Assembly (NCBI RefSeq): GCF_900091525.1 | Contig: NZ_FMCU01000002.1 | Coordinates: forward strand, 310,001 to 374,000 | Source: Micromonospora matsumotoense | GTDB lineage: Bacteria; Actinomycetota; Actinomycetes; Mycobacteriales; Micromonosporaceae | Length of the DNA stretch: 64,000 nucleotides | Direction: 5' to 3' | Shown here: piece by piece, positions 26,424 through 33,376 of the stretch | Numbering within the stretch: the stretch's first letter is position 1 | How the letters are laid out: each line of letters opens with the position of its first letter | Made by a program: the position numbers and the translations under genes | Notes under the pieces: model-generated | Told to the model about the DNA's origin: nothing | What the model saw: only the letters and a program-made list of their open reading frames with translations | Databases searched by the model: none

Positions 26424-27323
26424 TCAGGAGGTGGCCGACGCGGACGGCGTCGCCGCGCCCGGGGCGGCGACGGTGCCGCTGCCGGGCGTGAAGCCGGCCG
26501 GGATCGGGCGACCCGGGTAGTACTGCTGCTGGAGCCGGGTCCAGGTGCCGTCGGCGATGACCTCGTCGAGGCCCTTGTTCAGTGCCTCGCGCAGCGCGTC
26601 GTTGCCCTTGGCGAAGGCGTACGCGGTGGGGGCCGGGCTCAACTCCTTGGCCGCCACCGTGATCTTGCCGTTGCTGTCGGCGGCCGACTTCTCGCCGATC
26701 TCGGCGGGGGCGATCCAGGCGTCGGCCGTGCCGGCCTTGAGCTGGTTGATCGCCCCGTTGTAGTCGGGCACCCGCACCGGGTCGAGGCTCTTTCCGGTGG
26801 CGTAGTCGTCCTGGACGGTGCCCTGCACGACCACCACCCGCTTGCCGCCGAGCTGGTCGAAGCCGGTGAGTGGGGAGCCGGCCGGTACGTCGAGGCCGGA
26901 GTAGCCGAAGTCGTAGCCGTTGCCGAAGTCGACGGTCTTCTTCCGGGCCTCGGTGACGGTGATCGAGGAGCTGCCGATGTCGAACTTGCGGTTGTTGACC
27001 TGGGAGAGCAGCGCCGAGAAGTCGGTGCCGACGAACTCGACCTTCAGCCCCACCTTGCCGGCGGCCGCGACGAGCAGGTCGTTGTCGAAGCCGGTGAACG
27101 TGCCGTCCTTGAGATAGACGTTCGGTGGTGCGTCGGTGAGCGTGCCGGCGCGCAGCACACCCGGCTGGAGCAGGCCGTACGGATTGTCGGCCGGGTCGGC
27201 GGACTCGCCGCCGCAGGCGGTCAGCCCGGTGACGGCGAGCAGGGCGGCGACGCCGAGCGCGGCGGCCCTGGTCAGGGCGGGCCGGGGCCGCCGGGTCGTG
27301 GTCAGGGCAGGAAGGAATCGCAC
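26424..27323 (-). CDS. Polar amino acid ABC transporter substrate-binding lipoprotein (probable cystine/sulfur amino acid)
   Basis: The 299-residue lipoprotein has a signal peptide ending in lipobox LTAC with the lipidated Cys at 37. It contains the type II periplasmic binding fold (FTGFDNDLLVAAAGKVGL, SSITVTEARKKTVDFG) and a low-complexity Ala/Ser/Thr tail. GlnH/FliY/TcyJ-like proteins share these motifs. Which amino acid it binds is inferred: the transcript starts with a SAM-sensing riboswitch and a Cys-type leader peptide, pointing to cystine or methionine. The GTG start has GGAGA nine bases upstream. Confidence 0.9.
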   Translation of the reverse strand: MRFLPALTTTRRPRPALTRAAALGVAALLAVTGLTACGGESADPADNPYGLLQPGVLRAGTLTDAPPNVYLKDGTFTGFDNDLLVAAAGKVGLKVEFVGTDFSALLSQVNNRKFDIGSSSITVTEARKKTVDFGNGYDFGYSGLDVPAGSPLTGFDQLGGKRVVVVQGTVQDDYATGKSLDPVRVPDYNGAINQLKAGTADAWIAPAEIGEKSAADSNGKITVAAKELSPAPTAYAFAKGNDALREALNKGLDEVIADGTWTRLQQQYYPGRPIPAGFTPGSGTVAAPGAATPSASATS

Positions 27324-27344
27324 GGGTGTCTCCAGGGTTGATCG

Positions 27345-27388
27345 GGCGACGGCGGGCGCGCGTCGCCGACGGGGTGCCCGCCGGGCAC
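27345..27388 (-). promoter_or_regulatory. Two hairpins between leader peptide and lipoprotein gene
   Basis: In the mRNA, GTGCCC-GGC-GGGCAC (27388-27374) is followed by GGCGAC...GTCGCC (27367-27345). They lie after the leader-peptide stop and before the lipoprotein start, where attenuation or translational coupling would act. Confidence 0.45.
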
Positions 27389-27420
27389 GCCGCTGAGGTG
27401 GTACGGGAGGAGGGGGTCGA

Positions 27421-27564
27421 CTACCGGGGGCGACAGGAGTCGCTGTGGACCCGCATCAGGTCGACGTGTCGCCGTCTGACCAGCCGGACGCCGCAGGTCC
27501 GCACGCCGGCCCGGGACACGGGGGCGACGCCGTCGGTGGGCGGGGCGGGTGCGGGGGCAGACAT
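27421..27564 (-). CDS. Cysteine-attenuator-type leader peptide
   Basis: A 47-codon ORF starts at an ATG preceded by GGGAGA. Its C-terminus reads RRRHVDLMRVHSDSCRPR. The RRHVDLxRVxSxxC signature is that of the actinobacterial leader peptides found upstream of sulfur-metabolism and transport genes. There, ribosome stalling at Cys codons near the stop is thought to control downstream expression. A shorter form could start at GTG 27504 (27 residues), which would keep both Cys codons. It lies between a SAM-IV riboswitch and the ABC transporter genes. Confidence 0.8.
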   Translation of the reverse strand: MSAPAPAPPTDGVAPVSRAGVRTCGVRLVRRRHVDLMRVHSDSCRPR

Positions 27565-27599
27565 GGGTTCTCCCGGAGTCGGAGTTGACCTGGGGAAAC

Positions 27600-27714
27600 C
27601 AGGCCACGCTTGCACCGGTGGTCTACCGGTGCCTGGTCCTCACCCGGAGCACCCCACCGTGGCGGAGGGTTGCCGGCCAGCGAGCCGGGGCTTGACGCTG
27701 GCGCTCATGACCTG
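27600..27714 (-). ncRNA. SAM-IV riboswitch
   Basis: On the minus strand the sequence matches the SAM-IV aptamer along its length: GGTCATGAGCGCCAGCGTCA, then AAGCCCCGGC, CTGGCCGGCAACCCTCC, GGTGGGGTGCTCCGGGTGA and GGACCAGGC. A P5-type hairpin (GCACCGG...CCGGTGC) and the AAGCGTGGCC tail that forms the pseudoknot follow. The family is known from Actinomycetales, where it senses S-adenosylmethionine and represses sulfur genes. It begins about 7 bases after a TAGCCT -10 box and precedes the leader peptide by about 35 bases. Confidence 0.92.
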
Positions 27715-27719
27715 TCCGA

Positions 27720-27750
27720 AGGCTAGCAGCCGGGACCGGGCGATCGTCCA
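27720..27750 (-). promoter_or_regulatory. Promoter of the SAM-IV-controlled operon
   Basis: On the minus strand TGGACG (27750-27745) and TAGCCT (27725-27720) have a 19-bp spacer; the predicted start coincides with the 5' end of the aptamer. Confidence 0.55.
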
Positions 27751-27779
27751 CCCGTTATGACGGCCCTCACGTCCGCTCC

Positions 27780-28202
27780 TTACCGCCGGCTGGGGCGGGT
27801 GGGACGCGCGGTGCCGGTGGGCGATCGACGGGGGAGGTCGGCGTCGTAGCGGACCCGGGCCGCCTGCACCTCGGCCAGGTGGGTGGTGGCCCAGGACTCC
27901 AGGCCGGAGACCAGGTCGAGCAGGCTGCGGCCCAGGCCGGTGAGGGCGTAGTCGACCCGGGGCGGCACGCTGGCGTGCACCGTCCGGGTGACCAGGCCGT
28001 CGCGCTCCAGTCCGCGCAGGGTCTGGGTGAGCATCTTCTGGCTGATCCCGTCGATGTGTTCGGCCAGCTCGCCGTAGCGCCGGTCACCGTCGGCGAGGGT
28101 CAGCACGACCAGCACGCTCCACCGGTCGCCGATCCGGTCGATGACCTGCCGGCTACCGCAGTTGCGCTGGAACGGGTCGGGTCGCATCCCTTTACTCTCC
28201 AT
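27780..28202 (-). CDS. HxlR-family transcriptional regulator
   Basis: The 140-residue winged-helix protein has the HxlR/DUF24 core: CGSRQVIDRIGDRWSVLVVL, RYGELAEHIDGISQKMLTQTL and VPPRVDYALTGLG. A redox-sensitive Cys is common near the N-terminus in this family, and Cys15 is in that position (MESKGMRPDPFQRNC). It is divergent from an NmrA-type quinone reductase gene with a 104-bp shared gap, the same pairing as qorR/qor2 and ytfH/qorB, so it probably represses that gene in response to quinones. The start may be ATG 28202 or 28187. Confidence 0.9.
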   Translation of the reverse strand: MESKGMRPDPFQRNCGSRQVIDRIGDRWSVLVVLTLADGDRRYGELAEHIDGISQKMLTQTLRGLERDGLVTRTVHASVPPRVDYALTGLGRSLLDLVSGLESWATTHLAEVQAARVRYDADLPRRSPTGTARPTRPSRR

Positions 28203-28306
28203 CAGTGCGTCACAAACTTCAAGGTGCCTACTCTCCGATGGGAAGTATTGCGGTTCACCTGGGTGTTTGCCAGTACGACTGAAGTAGCCACCCGAAGGAG
28301 AGCGCC

Positions 28307-29155
28307 ATGTCTGTCGTCGTCACCGGAGCCACCGGCCAGCTGGGCCGCCTGATCGTCGAGTCCCTGCTGCGCCGGGGCGTACCCGCCGGGAAGATCGTGG
28401 CGCTGGGGCGGGACACCAGCCGACTCGCCGACCTCGCCGACCGGGGGGTCGAGGTCCGGCCGGCCGACTACGCCGATCCCGACTCGCTGCGGTCCGCGTT
28501 CGCCGACGCCGAGCAGCTGATGTTCGTTTCCGGCAGCGAGGTCGGCCAGCGGGTGCCCCAGCACCACCACGTGATCGAGGCCGCCCGCGAGGCCGGCGTC
28601 GGGCTGGTCGTCTACACCAGCATCGCCCACGCCGACACCTCCGACCTGCTGCTCGCCGCCGAGCACCGGGCCACCGAGGAGGAGCTGCGCGCTTCGGGCC
28701 TGCCGTACGTGCTGCTGCGCAACAGCTGGTACCTGGAGAACTACACCGGCCAACTCGCCGGCTACCTGGCCCACGGGGTCGCCGGATCGGCCGGTGACGG
28801 CCGGGTCAGCGCCGCGACCCGGGCCGACTACGCCGAGGCCGCCGCCGAGGTGCTCACCACCGAGGGACACGCCGGTCGGGCCTACGAGCTGGGCGGCGAG
28901 GCGTTCACCATGGCCGAGTTGGCCGCCGAGGTGTCCCGGCAGAGTGGACAGGACGTCCGCTACACCGACCTGCCGGTGCCGGCGTACACCGACCTGCTCG
29001 TCTCGGCCGGGCTGCCCGAGCCGTACGCCGCCACCCTGGCCGACGCCGACCGGGGCATCGCCCAGGGCGCGCTGTACGTGCCCGTGGAGGACCTGGAGAA
29101 GCTGCTCGGTCGCCGCCCCACCGGCCTCGCCGAGGCGATCCGCGCCGCCCGCTGA
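28307..29155 (+). CDS. NAD(P)-binding oxidoreductase, quinone oxidoreductase 2 (QorB/YtfG)-like
   Basis: The 282-residue atypical SDR/NmrA-type protein has GATGQLG at residues 7-13 for NAD(P)H, then VALGRDTSRLADLADRGVEV and LLRNSWYLENYT. These are family marks of QorB-type NADPH quinone reductases. It is predicted to reduce quinones or related electrophiles in the cytoplasm. An AAGGAG site lies nine bases before the ATG. The divergent HxlR gene is its likely regulator. Confidence 0.88.
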   Translation: MSVVVTGATGQLGRLIVESLLRRGVPAGKIVALGRDTSRLADLADRGVEVRPADYADPDSLRSAFADAEQLMFVSGSEVGQRVPQHHHVIEAAREAGVGLVVYTSIAHADTSDLLLAAEHRATEEELRASGLPYVLLRNSWYLENYTGQLAGYLAHGVAGSAGDGRVSAATRADYAEAAAEVLTTEGHAGRAYELGGEAFTMAELAAEVSRQSGQDVRYTDLPVPAYTDLLVSAGLPEPYAATLADADRGIAQGALYVPVEDLEKLLGRRPTGLAEAIRAAR

Positions 29156-29256
29156 CCCGACCCGCCCGCCTCCCGACTCCGACCGGCCTGCCCCGGCGAC
29201 ACCCGGGGCGGGCCGCGCGGGATAACCGGTGGAGCATCGCCGCCACCCACCCGACA

Positions 29257-29802
29257 ATGCTCGACATGGATCATCAGACGCTGGTGCGGGTCAGCAAGCG
29301 GATCTCGCTCGCCCTGCGCCACCAGCCCGCCCGGTTCGGCCTCACCCCCGACCCGGGCGGCTGGGTGTCCGTGGTCGACCTGCTGGCAGCCCTGCGGATC
29401 GACCGGGCCGACCTCGACGTCGTGGTCACCGGCAACGACAAACAGCGCTTCGCGGTGACCCGGGACGCCGACGGGGTCGAGCGGATCAGGGCCAACCAGG
29501 GCCACTCGTACCCGGTCGACCTGGGGTTGGTCGCCGAAGCGCCGCCGCCCCGGCTCTTCCACGGCACCGGGGCCGCCGCGCTCGACTCGATCCGGGCCAC
29601 CGGGCTGCACCGGGGCGGCCGGCACCACGTGCACCTGTCGCCGGATATGGCGACCGCCCGGCGGGTCGGGGCCCGCCGGGGTGGCGCGGTGGTGGTGCTG
29701 ACCGTCGACGCGGCGGCGATGGCCCGCGACGGGCACGCCTTCTATCGCAGCGCCAACGGCGTGTGGCTCACCGACGCGGTGCCACCGGCCTATCTGACCT
29801 GA
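29257..29802 (+). CDS. kptA: RNA 2'-phosphotransferase KptA/Tpt1
   Basis: The 181-residue protein has the Tpt1 N-terminal motif RVSKRISLALRHQP, the central RFAVT, and the ADP-ribosyltransferase core LFHGTG, RGGRHHVHLS and FYRSANGVWLT. The family removes an RNA 2'-phosphate using NAD+, producing ADP-ribose 1'',2''-cyclic phosphate; the bacterial role is unclear because such tRNA splicing is absent. It may instead act on 2'-phosphorylated RNA damage or ADP-ribosylate RNA ends. The start is ATG 29257 or ATG 29266; neither has a clear ribosome site. Confidence 0.92.
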   Translation: MLDMDHQTLVRVSKRISLALRHQPARFGLTPDPGGWVSVVDLLAALRIDRADLDVVVTGNDKQRFAVTRDADGVERIRANQGHSYPVDLGLVAEAPPPRLFHGTGAAALDSIRATGLHRGGRHHVHLSPDMATARRVGARRGGAVVVLTVDAAAMARDGHAFYRSANGVWLTDAVPPAYLT

Positions 29803-30000
29803 TCAACCCGGTGTCGGCGGTCGCGGCGCCGGGCGGGTACGCCGGGCGGTTCACTGCGGCGGCGGGTATCGTGCGGTTGTCGTGCCTCGGGGCGGCCCGG
29901 CGAGCCGAACCCGACGCCGTGGCCGAGGGCCGACACCGCTGCTGCCACCACGCGTCCCCCGCCGCAGCGCGAGGGACGCCCGCCGGGAAGGGACCGCGCG

Positions 30001-30729
30001 ATGGCACCGCTCCGGCTGAGCCCGCAGGACGCCCTGGTCGAACTCAGCCGGATCCGGCTCGACGAGGTCGGCTTGGACGAGGTGTTGCAGCTGATCGCCG
30101 ACCTGGCCCGCCGCAGCCTGCGTGGGGTGGCCGAGGTGTCGGTGACCCTGCTGCGCGGCGGCAGCCCGCAGAGCGTCGCCGTCACCGGCGACGTCGCGCT
30201 CCTGCTCGACGAGTGGCAGTACCGGCAGGGCCACGGGCCGTGCCTGGACGCCGCCATCACCGGCGACACCCTGCTCGTGTCCGACACCGCCACCGAGGAA
30301 CGCTGGCCGGTCTGGGCGGCCCGGGCGGTCGACGGGGGCATCGGCAGTACGCTCGCCATCGGTCTGCCGATCCAGGAGGCGGTGGTCGGTGCCCTCAACC
30401 TCTACGGGCCCACCCCCCGCGCCTTCGACGCCGAAACGGTCGAGCTGGCCCGGACCTTCGCCGCGTACGCCGCAGTGGCCCTGGCCAACGCCCATCTCTA
30501 CGCCGGCACCGCCGCACTGGCCGAGCAGATGCGGGCGGCGATGGAGAACCGGGCCGTGATCGAGCAGGCCAAGGGCATCATCATGGGTCAACGCCGGTGC
30601 ACGGCCGACGAGGCCTTCGGCATTCTCGCCCGGCTCTCCCAGGACACCCACCGCAGGCTGCGGGACGTCGCCGCCGCCCTCGTCGGCCGGGCCAGCAGCC
30701 CGACGCACTCAGGTTCCGCGGGTCACTGA
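30001..30729 (+). CDS. GAF-ANTAR RNA-binding antitermination regulator
   Basis: The 242-residue protein has an N-terminal GAF domain (about residues 20-165; GHGPCLDAAITG, IGLPIQEAVVGALNLYG). A C-terminal ANTAR domain follows (ENRAVIEQAKGIIMGQRRCTADEA, about 180-230). ANTAR domains bind paired hairpins in mRNA leaders and prevent termination. The GAF domain would sense a small ligand or redox state. It ends tail-to-tail with a paralogue on the minus strand, overlapping by 7 bp. A GGGAAGGGA tract precedes the ATG. Confidence 0.92.
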   Translation: MAPLRLSPQDALVELSRIRLDEVGLDEVLQLIADLARRSLRGVAEVSVTLLRGGSPQSVAVTGDVALLLDEWQYRQGHGPCLDAAITGDTLLVSDTATEERWPVWAARAVDGGIGSTLAIGLPIQEAVVGALNLYGPTPRAFDAETVELARTFAAYAAVALANAHLYAGTAALAEQMRAAMENRAVIEQAKGIIMGQRRCTADEAFGILARLSQDTHRRLRDVAAALVGRASSPTHSGSAGH

Positions 30730-31454
30730 TCCGGCCGGGTGGGCTGACCGGACGCCGGTTCGACGACCTGTTGGACCAGGGCCTCCGCCACGTCCCGCAG
30801 CTTACGGTTGGAGTTCTGCGACACCCGGGCCAGCAGGGCGAACGCCTCGTCGGCCGTGCACCGTCGCTGGCCCATGATGATGCCCTTGGCCTGCTCGATC
30901 ACGGCGCGGTTGCGCATGGCCTCCTGCATCTGCCCGGCCAGCGAGGCGGTGCTGTCGTAGAGATGGGCGTTGGCCAGGGCCACCGCGGCGTGGCCGGCGA
31001 ACGTTCGGGCGGGCTCGGCCACCTGGCTGAAGGCGTCGGGCCGGGTGCCGTAGACGTTCAGCGCGCCGACCATCGCCTCCTGGATCGGCAGGCCGAGGGA
31101 CATCGAGGAGAGCACCCCGGTCGTGTGGGCCCGCGCCGCCCACTCCGGCCAGCGACGCTCGTCGGTCATGTCCGCGACGATCAGCACGGTGCCCATGGTG
31201 GCCGCGTCCAGGCACGGGCCGCGACCCTGCTCGTACTGCCACTGGTCGAGCCGGAGCGCGAGGTCACCGGTGTGGGCCGCGGTGTGCGCCTCGGTGCCGT
31301 GCACCAGGGTCACCGAGACCTCGGCGGCTCCCGGAATGCTGTCCCTGGCCACCTCGGTGATCCGGGACAGGACGGCGTCGAGGTCCATCTCTGCGTGGCG
31401 GATGGAGCCCAACTGGAGGACAGCCTCGGTGATGTCCAGTGGTGACTGCGGCAT
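30723..31454 (-). CDS. GAF-ANTAR RNA-binding antitermination regulator (paralogue)
   Basis: The 243-residue protein is colinear with the gene at 30.0 kb. The GAF domain contains GRGPCLDAATMG and LGLPIQEAMVGALNVYG, and the ANTAR domain contains NRAVIEQAKGIIMGQRRCTA, identical over that stretch. The two probably arose by inverted duplication and may compete for or share RNA targets. The ATG at 31454 (MPQSPLDITEAV) was chosen for agreement with the paralogue; upstream in-frame sequence has no homology. Confidence 0.9.
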   Translation of the reverse strand: MPQSPLDITEAVLQLGSIRHAEMDLDAVLSRITEVARDSIPGAAEVSVTLVHGTEAHTAAHTGDLALRLDQWQYEQGRGPCLDAATMGTVLIVADMTDERRWPEWAARAHTTGVLSSMSLGLPIQEAMVGALNVYGTRPDAFSQVAEPARTFAGHAAVALANAHLYDSTASLAGQMQEAMRNRAVIEQAKGIIMGQRRCTADEAFALLARVSQNSNRKLRDVAEALVQQVVEPASGQPTRPDQ

Positions 31455-31656
31455 GTCGTCTGACGTCCTTGCGAACCGGCGCAAACCTACCGGAGGAACC
31501 GGCAGCGCGTGACGAGCGGTCCTTGCCAGGGGACCGCAGGTGCGGCTGCCCGGGGGCGGACCGGGGACCGCGCCACTGCTTGACGCTCGCTCGCGACACC
31601 CCATGGGACGTCGAATGCGGAGCATCACCTTACCGGTCCGCCGGGGGTGACACGCG

Positions 31657-31704
31657 AGGACACCACCGGGCGCCCAATTCCGGGTGGTGTCCTGGACGGA
31701 CACC
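31657..31704 (+). promoter_or_regulatory. Two overlapping inverted repeats upstream of the SGNH gene
   Basis: AGGACACCACC (31657-31667) pairs with GGTGGTGTCCT (31683-31693). The second arm also pairs downstream: GGTGTCC (31686-31692) with GGACACC (31698-31704). The two hairpins are mutually exclusive, which could be a switch or an operator. The rest of the 31455-31743 gap shows nothing else clear. Confidence 0.5.
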
Positions 31705-31743
31705 GGGGATGATGACGGGCGACGACGACAGGGGAGCGGACGG

Positions 31744-32376
31744 ATGACGGTGGAACTGCCCCGCGCGGGGCGGGTGTTGTTCATCGGCGACAGCATCACC
31801 GACGCCGGACGGGACCGCGCCGACGAGGCCGACCTGGGGGTGGGCTGGGCGATGATGGCCGCCGCCTGGTTCACCGCGCGGCATCCGGGCCACCGGGTGA
31901 CCTTCCGCAACCGGGGCGTCGGCGGTGACCGGGTACGCGACCTGCGGGCCCGCTGGGCGGACGACTGCCTGGCGCTGGCCCCGCAGGTCGTGTCGGTGCT
32001 GATCGGGATCAACGACACCTGGCGGCGCTACAGCAGCGGCGAGGTCACCACGGTCGAGGAGTTCGCCACCGACTACCGCCACCTGCTGGCCACCACCCGG
32101 GAGGCGCTGCCCGACGTCCGGCTGGTGCTGATGGAACCGTTCCTCATCCCGGTCGACGACCTCCAGCGACGCTGGCGCGAGGACCTGGACCCGAAGGTCG
32201 ACGTGGTGCGCAAGCTGGCCGCCGAGTTCGACGCGACGTTGGTTGCGGTGGACACGGTGTTCCACCACCCCGACGTCGACGACCGGGTGTGGACCGACGA
32301 CGGGGTGCACCTGACCCCGGCCGGTCACGCGGTGCTGGCCCAGCAGTGGCTGGCGGCGGTCACCCCGGCCACCTGA
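31744..32376 (+). CDS. SGNH/GDSL-family hydrolase
   Basis: The 210-residue esterase or acyl hydrolase carries the SGNH blocks in order: block I FIGDSITDAG (catalytic Ser), block II RNRGVGGDRVRD (Gly), block III GINDTW (Asn), and block V TDDGVHLTPAGH (Asp-x-x-His). There is no signal peptide, so it is probably cytoplasmic. The substrate is unknown; relatives deacetylate sugars or hydrolyse lipids. GGGGAGCGG lies just before the ATG. Confidence 0.92.
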   Translation: MTVELPRAGRVLFIGDSITDAGRDRADEADLGVGWAMMAAAWFTARHPGHRVTFRNRGVGGDRVRDLRARWADDCLALAPQVVSVLIGINDTWRRYSSGEVTTVEEFATDYRHLLATTREALPDVRLVLMEPFLIPVDDLQRRWREDLDPKVDVVRKLAAEFDATLVAVDTVFHHPDVDDRVWTDDGVHLTPAGHAVLAQQWLAAVTPAT

Positions 32377-32442
32377 TCCCCTGCCGGGGCGGGACCCGGG
32401 CCCGCCATCCGGGCCCGCCGTCGCGGTCAGCCCACCGGCCGC

Positions 32443-33000
32443 TCAGCCACGCCGCCAGGGCAGCCGTAGCCGGCGGCGGGACGGCTCGACGCCCAGGTCC
32501 AGCTCGGGTTCCGTCCCGCCCCGGCGTCGCCACCGGTTGCCCTGCTGGTCGGTGAAGCACAGCTCGACGGCGGCCGACGCGTACCCGGTCAGGTCGACCG
32601 AGCGGTCGACGGTGACGAAGAGTTCACCCTGGTCGCGGCCATTGAGTCGATCCACCGGGCCGGTCAGCGCACTGACCCCGACGGCGACCTCGTCGGCGGA
32701 GTCGGCGGTGCGTACCCGGGGCGTGGCGGTCAGGTCGAACACCGGCCCGTCGCTGTCGTTGGTGACCCGCACCCGGAGCACCCCGCCCCCCTCGATCCGG
32801 GCCGAGGTCGAGACCAGCCGCGCCTGCCGGGCCCGGGCCGCCCGGTCCTCGCGCCGCCGGGACCGGATCTCCCGGCGCAGGCTGAGCACGCCGAAGAGCA
32901 GCGTGCCCACCGTGCCGAGCCCACCGAACCAGTCCGGCACCGATCCCCAGTCGATGTGCCCGTGCCCGGGCAGCCACGCCAACAGCTCCACAGTCGACAT
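32443..33000 (-). CDS. Hypothetical membrane-anchored protein
   Basis: The 185-residue protein has a short N-terminus, one membrane helix with a Gly-rich face (about residues 23-40, WFGGLGTVGTLLFGVLSL), a basic Arg-rich linker, and a beta-rich soluble domain to the end. The domain contains VRVTNDSDGPVFDLTATPRV, resembling an immunoglobulin-like fold. No family is recognised. The ATG at 33000 was chosen because the membrane helix then starts near residue 20. It is divergent from the small ORF and STAND NTPase unit. Confidence 0.7.
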   Translation of the reverse strand: MSTVELLAWLPGHGHIDWGSVPDWFGGLGTVGTLLFGVLSLRREIRSRRREDRAARARQARLVSTSARIEGGGVLRVRVTNDSDGPVFDLTATPRVRTADSADEVAVGVSALTGPVDRLNGRDQGELFVTVDRSVDLTGYASAAVELCFTDQQGNRWRRRGGTEPELDLGVEPSRRRLRLPWRRG

Positions 33001-33094
33001 GACCGGCACGGTAGCGCCGGCCCGCCAACATTCCGGGGTGGCCGGCTGCGCGCGGCGTGCCGTCCACTGCTCGGCCGGTGCCTCCCGCCGTCCC

Positions 33095-33285
33095 GTCCAC
33101 AAGACCCGCACGTTCGGGCCGGGTGGTCCACACGCAGTGATACCGCTGCTGCGGACGGGTAGGGTTGGGGTAAGGATCACTGCAACGGACTGTCCTCGTC
33201 GTACGAGTCCCACGTGCCGTGACCCCTGTCGTCCCGCCCCTCCGGGAGGTCAGATGAGTTTCCTCGGTCCTGTCCACAAGACCCG
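33095..33285 (+). repeat. Pair of 14-bp direct repeats flanking the gap before the STAND unit
   Basis: GTCCACAAGACCCG occurs at 33095-33108 and 33272-33285, 177 bp apart; the second copy is inside the small ORF at 33254. The gap 33001-33253 otherwise holds only a possible TAGGGT box near 33160. Confidence 0.6.
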
Positions 33286-33376
33286 AGTGGCCCGGCCCGC
33301 AGCGACGCGGTCGCCCGGCCTCCCGTCCATGCCCCGGTCCGGTCGTGCCGTGGCCCCCGGCCCCGGTCGACGATGA
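33254..33376 (+). CDS. Small ORF coupled to the STAND NTPase gene
   Basis: This 40-codon ORF has a strong ribosome site (CGGGAGGTCAG) right before its ATG, and its TGA overlaps the ATG of the STAND NTPase (ATGA). The product begins MSFLGPVHKTRVARP and is rich in Arg, Pro and Ser, with no membrane segment. It could be a real small protein, or a leader whose translation delivers ribosomes to the next start, which lacks its own ribosome site. No family is recognised. Confidence 0.5.
   Translation: MSFLGPVHKTRVARPAATRSPGLPSMPRSGRAVAPGPGRR

Noticed and set aside
31455-32018. Upstream extension of the minus-strand GAF-ANTAR gene
   Set aside because: The extra residues are Arg/Ser-rich and unlike the paralogue, which begins at the same point as the ATG at 31454.
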